A DNA stretch of 64,000 nt from Molanna angustata. Taxonomy: Eukaryota > Arthropoda > Insecta > Trichoptera > Molannidae. Position numbers and translations under genes: made by a program. The notes under the pieces are model-generated. The model saw only the letters and a list, made by a program, of their open reading frames with translations. It searched no databases and was not told the origin of the DNA. Positions 21,040 through 30,486 of the stretch are shown piece by piece. The stretch spans positions 29,215,091 through 29,279,090 of the forward strand of contig OY754970.1 of assembly GCA_963576475.1 (NCBI GenBank), in the 5' to 3' direction. Numbering within the stretch: position 1 is the first letter of the stretch; every line of letters starts with the position of its first letter.

Positions 21040-23214
21040 TTATAAAAATAAAATAACCAAAATGAAAAAAATAATAAAAACACGTACAAGAAATAGAACA
21101 TTGTACGAATTAAAATTAAAATCAGGAAATTTCATTATCTTCTTTGCACGGATTGTACCCCCGCTGACAATGGGTTGAGGTAGTTTCAAAAGAATATCAT
21201 CAAATGGAACCATAGAAACATCATCAGTATCCGGAAAATAAAAACTGTTATTTTCATTTTTTTTCAAAAATTTTACAATTAATTCATTAGAAAATCTCTC
21301 TTCTATTTGAGCAACATATTGAATAATTGATTTCTTTGTAGAAAAATTCACTAGTACAAAGTCTTTTTCAGAAAAATCCTTTGACATATTTTGGTTACAG
21401 TCATCCTCATCTTTTTCGTTGTGAACATCATCCGCCCATTCTTGATCGCTTAAACTTTTTATAGATAACGAATCTTCACTCTCACTACTTTCACTCTGTA
21501 AAACTTTTTTCTTAATTCTTTTTAATTTATTTGCTTTTTCTGATGATAATTGTGTCATTAATCGTGAAATAATTTTATTCTCAATATTGTCTTTGGTTTT
21601 TTTGCTTTGTTGCACCGAATAATCACTCTTCTTTATTTTAGGTAAAATCTTTTTAATTATTCGATCGATCAAATCATTCTCCACTTGATCTTTTGTTGGA
21701 GTCTCCGTCAAAATTTTAGAGCTGCCCTTCTTTTGCTTGTTTATTTTTTTTCTTGGCTGTGTTAATTTTGGATATGGTCTAACAGTTTCAGGGGAAATTG
21801 TACAATCCTCATCAGCCACTCTTAGGCTGTCTAGAACTAGAGATGACGAAACATTTGATATTGTACAGTTGATATCTTGATTGGCCACTCCTGAAATATC
21901 TGTTACTACAGGTGGTAGAACATTTGATGGGCTAGGTAGCTCAGAATCACACAATTCTCTATTTAGTTGAGCATCTGTTGGTTCAGGCCTATCTGTGACA
22001 TAGCAGCAATCAAAATCTTCATTGTTGAATGCATTTCTATTTATTGGCCAAATTCCAGGTTTCTTAAACCCTTGTTTTATGTTATTAATTGTAAATGATG
22101 CTGCATATGCTATTCCCACAATCTCCACTACATTGTGGATAGAAATGGTTCTTCCAGGATGACATATCAGCCAATCATTAGAAGCAATCTTAAATTTACC
22201 CTTAAATGGACCAAGAACACCGACATCAAGTGGTTGTAATTTGTGCGAACAATGAGGAGGAAATGTCAACAATATAATACCACTTTCCTTGGCATATGAA
22301 ATGGCTCCAATTGAACAATGGCTCTCATGATTATCCATGATCAAAAGAATGGGATCTGTTTGTGAACACCTCGATACTTTTTTTAAATGCTCAAGGACCT
22401 TTAAAAAAATTTGTGATGTCATCCATCCGCTTTCGGGACTGTTCGGAAAACCTATACTTCCACTTGGTGCTCCATTCATCAATGTATCGACCATTCGCGC
22501 ACGCGGAAAAACAAACACTGGTGGTAAAGGGTTTCCGTTAGCGCAAATTATGCAACACATAGTTACAAGTTTCCCTCGTTCTCCTGAAACTGTCTGACCA
22601 ACTTGTTTTATTCCTCGGGCAGCAATGATATTAGGAGCTTGAACAACTGTCATGACACCAGTTTCGTCTAAATTAAAGACTCGATCTTCCGAAAAATTAA
22701 ATTTTTTCATTACACTACAGTAATTATCAAAAAATACACATACATTAGTAGGATTGAAGCTCGTTGCACGTGAAAGGCTCGTATTTTCTGGTTTTCTTAA
22801 ACTGAGTGTTCGATGACGGAGCATGAACCCCTTCATCCATTCTATGCCAGCTAATCCATCACGCTGCCATGAACATGGAATTGCCTTCCCCAATTTTTGT
22901 GCATATTCAAATGCTAATTTTCTGGTGGCTTCATATGTTAACCCATAATTAATTCGGGAACTTTTTAAAAGGTATTTTTCAAGCATTTCTTCTTCGCTTC
23001 TGTTAAAAATTTGTTTGGTGTTGTATTTTTGAGAATAATCTTTACCAATGTGATTATTTTTTAGTCTGTAGAATAAAGCAGTGTGCTTTACATTATTGCG
23101 CTCAGCGGCGATTCGGAGAGAAAGTTTTCGTTCTAAAACATCTGCAATGGCTTTTTGCATGTCCTCTTCTGAAAACTCCTGTCTAGTGCCTTTCTTTTTA
23201 TATATTCTTGGCAT
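21040..23214 (-). CDS. pogo-type DDD transposase, 724 aa
   Basis: Catalyses excision and reintegration of its element in the nucleus. In order: a Psq-type helix-turn-helix at about residues 10-52 ('EEDMQKAIADVLERKLSLR...'); a second CENP-B-like DNA-binding region at about 70-140 ('GIEWMKGFMLRHRTLSLRKP'); then a DDE_1 catalytic domain with NLDETG (D183), LIMDNHESH (D294) and LQPLDVGVLGPFK (D330). This is a DD35D triad typical of pogo/Tigger/Jerky relatives. The usual 'IVGIAYAASFTINNIKQGF' and 'YVTDRPEP' blocks follow. A long charged Lys/Ser-rich linker (about 410-620) leads to a C-terminal region of unknown role. The start is the first Met, just inside the left-reading TIR and subterminal palindrome. 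No stop or frameshift is seen, so it could be active. Confidence 0.93.
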   Translation of the reverse strand: MPRIYKKKGTRQEFSEEDMQKAIADVLERKLSLRIAAERNNVKHTALFYRLKNNHIGKDYSQKYNTKQIFNRSEEEMLEKYLLKSSRINYGLTYEATRKLAFEYAQKLGKAIPCSWQRDGLAGIEWMKGFMLRHRTLSLRKPENTSLSRATSFNPTNVCVFFDNYCSVMKKFNFSEDRVFNLDETGVMTVVQAPNIIAARGIKQVGQTVSGERGKLVTMCCIICANGNPLPPVFVFPRARMVDTLMNGAPSGSIGFPNSPESGWMTSQIFLKVLEHLKKVSRCSQTDPILLIMDNHESHCSIGAISYAKESGIILLTFPPHCSHKLQPLDVGVLGPFKGKFKIASNDWLICHPGRTISIHNVVEIVGIAYAASFTINNIKQGFKKPGIWPINRNAFNNEDFDCCYVTDRPEPTDAQLNRELCDSELPSPSNVLPPVVTDISGVANQDINCTISNVSSSLVLDSLRVADEDCTISPETVRPYPKLTQPRKKINKQKKGSSKILTETPTKDQVENDLIDRIIKKILPKIKKSDYSVQQSKKTKDNIENKIISRLMTQLSSEKANKLKRIKKKVLQSESSESEDSLSIKSLSDQEWADDVHNEKDEDDCNQNMSKDFSEKDFVLVNFSTKKSIIQYVAQIEERFSNELIVKFLKKNENNSFYFPDTDDVSMVPFDDILLKLPQPIVSGGTIRAKKIMKFPDFNFNSYNVLFLVRVFIIFFILVILFL

Positions 23215-23288
23215 TATATTCCAAATGATCTAAAAAATATAATTATTTATATCAATGTTAATATAAAAAGGGGATGTTTTGAACACGT

Positions 23289-23347
23289 AGGGGAGGTTTT
23301 GAACAGTGTTCAAAGGCTCCCCATCCACACTGTTCAAAACCTCCCTG
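23289..23347. promoter_or_regulatory. subterminal palindrome, pogo 5' side
   Basis: AGGGGAGGTTTTGAACAGTG pairs with CACTGTTCAAAACCTCCCT across a short spacer. It lies just upstream of the transposase start, so it could serve both binding and promoter functions (inference). Confidence 0.6.
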
Positions 23348-23715
23348 GGTAGCCATTTTTGATATTCATGAAAATATAAATATTTTAAAATAAGTACTGA
23401 ATCAAATTACTTACGTGTTCAGCTAGGCTAAATATGTGTTATTATAATTATCTCACAGTGAGTCGAATAAATATATAATATATTGTAAAAAAATGTCCAG
23501 ATATAACCGCCTTTTATTTTATTAAAATGCACGAATGACAACAAACCACTACACCAAGTTAACGAAACAAAAAATGGTTTATGTTTTGACTGACAGCTCT
23601 AAAGATCTGTATTACCATTAGGAAAAAATAATTCATTAATGGGAAAAAAATCAAATTCCTCAAATATTTTGTCTGTTCAAAGGCACCTCGTGTTCAAAAC
23701 CTCCACCTTCTCCCC

Positions 23716-23717
23716 TA
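23716..23717. repeat. TA target-site duplication, right
   Basis: Partner of 20690-20691. Confidence 0.92.
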
Positions 23718-23771
23718 CATCTTAGTAAGCACTATACGTGTTTAAGTGTTTATAGTTTGGTACGAAATCTA

Positions 23772-24076
23772 GAAGAACCAGGAACTCAAGGCACCTACAG
23801 GGCTTACGACCTGTCATCGGTTTGTTTACGCGATTACTTTATGCGCTTGCATAACGTTCACCAATTATGCCTTCTTATTGAGTTCCCTTGTCAATGTAAT
23901 TTTTGAAAGTTCTATATATTTGAATAATGTGTAACAATTCACCTGAAAATAAGGAATCATACTATTGCCATCTATGAAGTAACGAAGAAACCTTTTTTGT
24001 AACGCCATCTATTGAGAAATTAGTTAATTTTTAAACAATGAATGAATCTTCGTCTCTATTGAGATGTTAAAAAGTT
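23772..24076 (+). mobile_element. long-TIR MITE, copy 1 (left end missing)
   Basis: Starts abruptly at the palindrome edge with 'GAAGAACCAGGAACTCAAGG', then 'GGGCTTACGACCTGTCATCG', and ends with the inverted 'CTTCGTCTCTATTGAGATGT'. The outer ~45 bp of the left TIR are absent, cut by the palindrome breakpoint. Other copies: 29366, 40470, 42247 and 53388. Confidence 0.8.
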
Positions 24077-24620
24077 TGTCAATAAATATCATTTGAAATA
24101 TCATGTAATCGAAAAAATATTCGATGTAACTTCAGAACGATTGACATGTACTTTTTCTTTAATAACTTTTAGATCACAGGTCTGTTTGTTGAAACATTTT
24201 AGAAATTATTCGTATCAACAATTGAAAAATTAATTGTGTACTTATATATTTATTTATTGTATTATCTGTTTGTTCCAATTGTTCTGGGCTATCTAATATA
24301 AAGTCTCAGTTAAACTTTTTATAATGACAAAGGGAATTAAGTATTTTCATACAATTGTTCTCTATTTTGTTTCACATTACTTAATGAAAGAAGTTTATAA
24401 TGAAAACTTCAACGTTAGGTACTTCTTACAAAGGTTAATTGAATGACACAGGTTTCTTTGAAAGATTTTGTTTTTTTTAAGAAACTCTTTGGTTTTTTCT
24501 CTCACTCTCTTATAAGAACATTTTAATATACTATGGGCAGCACCATGTAGAATTTAATAATTTTTTAATGATTTTCATGGAAGAGGGTTGACTAATTAAA
24601 ATATTCATAGACATTTATAT
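24077..24620. other. AT-rich stretch, nothing recognised
   Basis: No ORF or repeat family identified between the MITE and the SINE. Confidence 0.5.
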
Positions 24621-24824
24621 ATTAATCTTTATTTATTTATAAGAAAACTTTTTGTTTTATTTTTTTACACAAATAGATATAGGTGTTACGTATTAAAAAA
24701 ATGAAATTATAAGGTTTTCAATTAAGATGTAATGCATTAAAAAATATAAGCATATCAACACAAGTATTAAAAAAATGAAATGGAAAAAAGAGCAGAAGGA
24801 AAAGAATGAAGGGAGTGGGTTTTT

Positions 24825-25014
24825 TTAATTTTTTTTTATTAAAGAATAAATATTTCCCTTTAACAATTACATAAACATCTTCATATATTCCCTGAATTAA
24901 GCATTAATGCTTGTGCTACAGGTGAACGAAATTGGTCGTTGAAGGATTCGAATTCGCGACCACTGCGTTACTATACCCAGCACGCTAACCGCTCTGTAAC
25001 CACCTACTTAATTC
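24825..25014 (-). mobile_element. tRNA-derived SINE family 1
   Basis: The minus strand reads a tRNA-like head with an A-box-like 'GTTACAGAGCGGTTAGCG' and B-box-like 'CGAATTCGAATCC'. A body shared with 47320-47450 ('TTTCGTTCACCTG...ACAAGCATT') follows, then an A/T-rich tail. The head does not fold into a clean functional tRNA, so it is not called a tRNA gene. Confidence 0.6.
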
Positions 25015-25059
25015 ATGTCAAAAAAAAATTCTCGTCTAAAAATATAAATATTTATATAT

Positions 25060-26093
25060 TCCAACTGTCGATTTGTTCAGGAGAACTTTGTTCTCTTAAC
25101 ATATCGACAATGTATCAAGCCAGAATACGCGAGAATTGTATGGAGAGGTCTACTTTTTTCATGGCTTTTCCAACTTTGAAGTCAAAAAACACCAACTTAG
25201 AGGCTTCGCAGCATATATGTTCCATACACGGATTTACTCAGAATTCGGAGTAGAACATTTCGTGTGTCTGTGTGTCTGTGTGTGTGTGTGTGTGTCTGTG
25301 TGTGTGTGTGTGTGTCTGTGTGTCGGTCCCCCCCTTATAACTTTTGATCCGCTCAATTTACAGAGCCTAAAATTTCAGAATATATAAACAGTTACAGGCC
25401 TACAAAACTTTTATACTCGGAATTTTGAATTTTTGTTTCAGTCAGGGGTTATCAACTTTTGAATTTTTATTTTATTTTTCCATATATCTCAGAAACCATA
25501 AACGCTAGAACGCTGAAAATTGGTACAAACATAGACAAATACAAAATCTCAAATTAGTTTTTTCAAAAAAATTCCAGGGTTTCTCAAACATTTTTTATTA
25601 AGAAAAATATTTTTTTTATGATAAATTTATGAGTTTAACTGCCTATATTTCCAAAACTTTTACAATTATCGAAAAAAGCCGAAATACCCCAACTAGATAA
25701 TTCAATTTTCTATAAAAAATATTAACATTGTAGTAGAAGATCTCAATTTTTTTTTAACAATTTTTTTAAAAATTGAATTTAGTGACGACATCGCTTCATA
25801 CATTTTGTATGGCAGTCGCCTATACACAATATGTAAGAAGACTTAATAGTTTGTTACTTCATCTCCAAACATACATACATACCATCATGCAATTTGCATA
25901 TTCTGGGTAGGAAAAAGGATCTTCCTCCATACTATCCTATCTTGACATACATACCTACATATGTTGTATAGAAAACAAAATATCTGAAAATATTCAATAA
26001 TTTGTATCTATGGGTTTATAGTTTGGTACATATTCTTCAACTATACATACTATCGCTATCGACAGTTGGATCTCATGTGTTACATGCAACTAG
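25060..26093 (+). mobile_element. Helitron-like element, copy B
   Basis: Same family: starts TCCAACTGTCGAT and ends CATGCAACTAG, with the terminal hairpin. It is longer (1,034 bp) mainly because the TG/CTGTG microsatellite at 25261-25324 is expanded. Preceded by T rather than A. Confidence 0.6.
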
Positions 26094-26104
26094 TAGAAAA
26101 ATAA

Positions 26105-27113
26105 TCCAACTGTCGATTTGTTCAGGAGAACTTTGTTCTCTTAACATATCGACAATGTTTCAAGCCAGGATACGCGAGAATTGTATGGAGAGGTCTACTT
26201 TTTTCACGGCTTTTCCAACTTTGAAGTCAAAAAACACCAACTTAGAGGCTTCGCAGCATATATATTCCATACACGGATTTACTCAGAATTCGGAGTAGAA
26301 CATTTCGTGTGTCTGTGTGTGTGTGTGTCTGTGTGTGTGTCCGTCCCCCCCTTATAACTTTTGATCCGCTTAATTTACAGAGCCCAAAATTTCAGAATAT
26401 ATAAACAGTTATAGGCCTACAAAACTTTTATACTCAAAATTTTGAATTTTTGTTTCAGTCAGGGGTTATCAACTTTTGAATTTTTACTTTATTTTTCTAT
26501 ATATCTCAGAAATCATAAAAGCTAGAACGCTGAAAATCGGTATAAACATAGAAAAATACAAAATCTCAAATTGATTTTTTCAAAAAAATTCCAGGGTTTC
26601 TCAAACATTTTTTATTAAGAAAAATATTTTTTTATGATAAATTTATGAGTTTAACTGCCTATATTTCCAAATATTTTAAAAATATCGAAAAAAGCCGAAA
26701 CACCCCAACTAGATAATTTGATTTTCTATAAAAAATATAAAAGATGTATTAGCACATCTCAAACTTTTTTTAACAATTTTTATAAAAATTGAATTTAGTG
26801 ACGACATTTCTTCATACAATTTGTATGGCAATCGCCTACACACAATATCTAAGAAAACCTAATTATTTGATACTAATCTCCAAACATACATACATACCAT
26901 CATGCTGTTTTCATATTCTGCGTAGGATCAAAGGACTGACCTCCATACTATCCTATCTTGACATACATACATAGGTACAAGTGTTGTATAGAAAATCAAA
27001 TATCTTAAAATATGAAATAATTTGTGTTTATGGGATTATAGTTTGGTACTTATTCTTCAACTATACATACTATCACTATCGACAGTTGGATCTCATGTGT
27101 TACATGCAACTAG
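26105..27113 (+). mobile_element. Helitron-like element, copy C
   Basis: Begins 11 bp after copy B ends, in the same orientation, and is flanked by A and T. It is more diverged than the palindrome copies. Head-to-tail arrays are common for Helitrons. Confidence 0.6.
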
Positions 27114-27949
27114 TATATTTAAATATGTATGTATATAGATTGAAATCATTGGATTGCTTCGTTCTAAATTAAAATCATTCTTAAAAAAGCTCTAATGATT
27201 ATTTTATGGTTCAATAACATCATTAAACATTACTTCAATTAAAAAAAAAATACAACGCATCCCAAAATTGTGAACAAACAATTTTCAACACAATTTGAAG
27301 CTGATGGTGTAAGCCGCAGGTGTTTTTCCTGTGGCTAGTTTATAATGAAAAATGAAAGCACTTTTTCATACCCTTTCACCGACATACGTCAAGGATAATT
27401 CTGATTTTCCTCCAGTGACTAAGACGTATTAGATTACATTTATTCTACTTCTGAACTAATGTGTGTTGGGAATTCAATTTATTACATATTTATCATATTA
27501 TTTTGACCTTCATAATAACAATAATATTGTCGGTAATAACTTGAAGAACATACCAGGATATAATAAGCATAGCACAGTATGTTCGTGGTACAAGATATTG
27601 GTGAATACTTGTAACAATTTACCTATGTATGTACATATACATATAGGCGGCGAGCTCTTGGCAAACTGAATGTAGTCAATACTATTGACTGGTCGGTCGG
27701 TAATGAAGATACATACTTGCTCGGTTTAAGTGCGGATGCCAATGACTAATTAAAAATTTCTATTTTCTTTTTTTTCTTTTTTTTCATAATCCATATTATA
27801 TGACCGCATTTTTATTCCTCACTAACCCAAGGGGATAAAGTGGGAAGTTATGAGTTCGCAATTTTTATGGCTATTTTTTTATTGTATTCTGAAAGTTTTC
27901 TCACAACGTATCTGTGTTTGCAGTGTACTATGTGCTATGTACGGCGTGT
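27114..27949. other. AT-rich stretch, nothing recognised
   Basis: Contains a T-rich run at 27765-27785. Short frames show no motif. Confidence 0.5.
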
Positions 27950-28240
27950 TTATTCGACTTTATCCATTATAGACTGAAGTACTAATTTTTGAATTCTGCA
28001 CGTTTTTATTTCTAATATGCGCTTAGACCCTACTAGATTTTGAAGGATATCTGAATAGTCTTTCTCATTTTTGTCAAATATTTCAACTGTCAAATATTTC
28101 ATAGTGACCCTAAGTTCAGGAAACTTAAACAAAGATATTTTTATTTTCATATTGCTCAAAAAGCACATCATTTTCATAAAATGGCATTGAAGAATTATCA
28201 AGTTTTCATAACTCACTCGTTTATCATAGATCAGGTCCAA
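27950..28240 (-). pseudogene. unidentified ORF split by a LINE insertion
   Basis: I do not recognise this protein. The minus frame runs about 96 codons to a TAA/TGA-rich end near 27950. The TTG marked as its first codon lies inside the 26-bp target duplication of the adjacent LINE. Removing the LINE joins it, in frame, to about 16 more codons (28659-28706). Composition is protein-like, with spaced leucines and isoleucines ('FPELRVTMKYLTVEIF', 'ILQNLVGSKRILEIKTC'), faintly recalling leucine-rich repeats. It could be a host exon or an old gene fragment; chance cannot be excluded. Confidence 0.35.
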
Positions 28241-28249
28241 TGAATTATC
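28224..28249. repeat. 26-bp LINE target-site duplication, left
   Basis: TCATAGATCAGGTCCAATGA plus ATTATC; exact copy at 28633-28658. Confidence 0.92.
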
Positions 28250-28632
28250 TTCTTCTTCTCCGTTTAGTAGACCTAGTTGGTCTGTTCTTCAGAAACTATG
28301 CCTCCTGGGAAGTCCAGCTATCTTTCCATCTTTTGTGTGGTCTACCGGGTAGGCGGCGGCCAGAAGGAATTTCATTCGCTGTTATATATGCAAGTCTATC
28401 AGTGTCCATCCTGGCAACGTGGTCCCTACAATGCCTTCTTCTGGATCTACTCCATCGAACAATGTCCTATATTCCACATGTTTTCCTTATTTGAACATTG
28501 CGAACACGATCTCGGAGAGTTTACCAGTGATTGACCTTAGGACCTTCATCTCCGTTGTCCTTAGGAGCCCCTTGGTTCGTACGGTATCTGCTCGCGTTTC
28601 CACAGCATACGTCATGATCGGTCGCACACATG
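28250..28632 (-). mobile_element. 5'-truncated RTE-type LINE with GAA tail
   Basis: The minus strand encodes ORF2 C-terminal blocks: 'RPIMTYAVETRADTVRTK', 'LLRTTEMKVLRSITGKL', and in a shifted frame 'GRRPPGRPHKRWKD'. It ends in a GAGAAGAAGAAG tail at the low-coordinate side. The 26-bp flanking duplication fixes both boundaries. At 383 bp it is a severely 5'-truncated insertion, with at least two frameshifts. Confidence 0.88.
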
Positions 28633-28658
28633 TCATAGATCAGGTCCAATGAATTATC
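28633..28658. repeat. 26-bp LINE target-site duplication, right
   Basis: Exact copy of 28224-28249. Confidence 0.92.
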
Positions 28659-28917
28659 AAACTTGAAAATTTTATGAAATATGGTAAGCTTTTATCTAAG
28701 TTTGATCTCTAGTCAGAAATAATTATATAGGGTAAGAATTTTATGGAAAGAAATCAATAGATAAAAATGTTTGTACCAGACTAGAGCTTAGAAAACGCAC
28801 TTGTCATTTTACCACTGTCGGATGAGCTGTCAAAGTTGACATTAATCGCGATAATTTCAACAAAAAAATAGCAAAATGTGTTCAAAATCATAAACGTGGA
28901 TAAATATATGTTGACAT

Positions 28918-29342
28918 ATATAATTTATTTGAAAAATGTGATCAAATGGCTTGACAAATACGAATACATAATAAACTTATTCCTAACCTCAAATGGTGAA
29001 GGTTTTGATAAAAAATTTCCTGCAACCAATATCTATTCAATTTATAAAGCAACTCGCTCACGCGAGTCGCTATTATGATTGGACACTCATTGAACCTAAC
29101 CGAATATTATACGGTATGTAATAAAATACCACAGCGATATGTCGATATGATGTGTACGTAAATCTCCATTCCTGTTAATTTTTTGGTGAGGTTTTTTTAG
29201 TCTTAAATGTAAAGTTGCTTTATAAAATGAATGGAAATTGGTTGCAGGAATAATTTTATCAACACCTTTGCTATTTGAGGTTAGAAAAAAGATTATTACT
29301 TACGTATTCGCATTAATCACATTTTTTAAATAAATTAGTTTT
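28918..29342. repeat. internal inverted repeat, ~130-bp arms
   Basis: 'CCTAACCTCAAATGGTGAAG' through 'TTTATAAAGCAACTC' on the left is mirrored imperfectly by 'GTTGCTTTATAAAATGAATG' through 'TATTTGAGGTTAG' on the right. Spacer about 155 bp. Confidence 0.75.
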
Positions 29343-29365
29343 CTCAACATATTATTAAAGTTATT

Positions 29366-29716
29366 TTTTAACAGATTTTTAATTATCTCAATAGAGACGA
29401 AGTTGGAATATTTATTGTAGGAGAACCGGGAAATCAAGGCACCTACAGGGCTTACGACCTGTCATCGGCTGGTTTACGTGATCACTTTATGCGCTTGCGC
29501 AACGTTCACCAATTATGCCTTTTTAATGAGATCCCTATCAATTCAATTTTGAAACTTCTATATATTGTAATACTGAAATTCTTTTCGCTTCAAAATAAGG
29601 AATTTTTACTACAGCCATCTATGGGTGAAATTATGAACAACAATATTATTATTTTTTATTTATTTTGTTGTAACGCCATCTATTGAAAGAATTGGTTTTT
29701 TTGTAAATAATGAAAG
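29366..29716 (+). mobile_element. long-TIR MITE, copy 2
   Basis: Has the full left TIR ('TTAACAGATTTTTAATTATC', 'TCAATAGAGACGAAGTTGG', then 'GGGCTTACGACCTGTCATCG'). The right TIR is lost after 'CGCCATCTATTGAAAGAATT'. A short frame across the body is also present in copy 5 but is not convincingly coding. Confidence 0.75.
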
Positions 29717-30179
29717 CTACAATTCTTATATGTGAGGTGACAATACATTTTTCGCATAGAAGTCTCCCCTGAATTGCGCCAGACTTATAAAGTAATTGTA
29801 TGATACTTATTATAACTTATTATTATTTGTGTTGAAAATTTTCGCGTTTAATATCAACATTGACAGCTAATCCGACATTGATAAAATGAATAGTGCGTTT
29901 TCTACGGTCTAGTGTGTAAAATGAACAATGCGTTTTCTACGGTCCAGTGTGTACCAGATATGTTATTCGTTATTTTACAAAAAATAAACTTACGAATTAT
30001 TTTTGTTACACTTATTGTCTCAATATTGTGTTAAATATAATCAAATTAAAAGGTGCTAGATATTTCGCATTAAAAATATAAATGTAGAGTAGCACGAAAC
30101 GCCGTTTCAAGTAGAACCAACGTCTAGGAATATAACAAAATGGATACTTTATTGTTAAAATAATAATTATTAAACAATA

Positions 30180-30486
30180 TTAAGATGTTGTGCAAAGAAA
30201 GTATTGGACTGAAGGAAGAAGAAGCAGCGGGAGACCTAGGATGAGATAGCTGGACGACATCGAGGACGATATAAGAGCGATCCGACAGACAAATTGGAGG
30301 AGACTTGCTGTCGACAGGGCGGGATGGAGGCTGTTTCTTGAGGAGTCCACACCGGGCTGTAGCGCCATTGCTGATGATGAAGCTGTTGGGCACCGGCTAA
30401 GAATAGTGCTCTTACTCTTTTCTATTATCATCGTTAACCGGTGTCCCGTTAAAGCCAGGTAATCGAAAATATAAGAGGCAAAATAA
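30180..30486 (+). pseudogene. LINE ORF2 3' end and start of 3' UTR
   Basis: The plus frame reads 'YWTEGRRSSGRPRMR', a stop, 'LDDIEDDIRAIRQTNWRR' and 'LAVDRAGWRLFLEE'. The GRP...W-x-DD...DR-x-x-WR layout is typical of LINE C-termini. It continues into the 'AAGAATAGTGCTCTTACTC' / 'GGTGTCCCGTTAAAGCC' 3' UTR also found at 17425, and is interrupted at 30487. Confidence 0.7.

Larger units (their letters stand above)
20692..23715 (-). mobile_element. complete pogo-like DNA transposon, 3,024 bp
   Basis: Terminal inverted repeats of about 24 bp begin GGGGAGAGGGTGGAGGG and end, on the same strand, CTCCACCTTCTCCCC, with two mismatches. It is flanked by TA and carries one intact transposase gene. Subterminal palindromes at 20878-20914 and 23289-23347 are built from inverted copies of a TIR-like motif (GGGGAGGTTTTGAACA type) and could be extra transposase-binding sites. 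Intact ORF, near-perfect TIRs and absence from the otherwise identical left arm all argue for very recent insertion. Confidence 0.95.
18414..23770. repeat. right arm of giant palindrome with pogo insertion
   Basis: Mirror of 15014-17344, interrupted by the pogo-like element at 20692-23715 plus one TA. Outside the insertion, positions pair as left = 35758 - right before the element and left = 38784 - right after it. This mapping held at every point checked. Beyond 23770 the sequence becomes a long-TIR MITE lacking its left end, so the outer breakpoint is sharp. Confidence 0.95.
28771..29955. mobile_element. element with ~90-120-bp inverted ends and nested repeats
   Basis: The left end (28771-28862: '...TTAGAAAACGCACTTGTC', 'GTCGGATGAGCTGTCAA', 'TTGACATTAATCGCG') is mirrored at 29835-29955. 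The right end carries an internal ~37-bp duplication of the 'GTGCGTTTTCTACGGTC' block. Inside are a second inverted repeat (28918-29056 with 29212-29342) and the long-TIR MITE copy 2. No transposase. Confidence 0.7.

Noticed and set aside
22337..22597. Plus-strand ORF inside the pogo element
   Set aside because: Antisense shadow of the transposase catalytic domain.
24930..25012. tRNA gene
   Set aside because: A- and B-box-like words are present but the cloverleaf is not clean, and the same head occurs with a shared body and tail elsewhere, i.e. a SINE. Same reasoning at 50050-50110 and 63858-63925.
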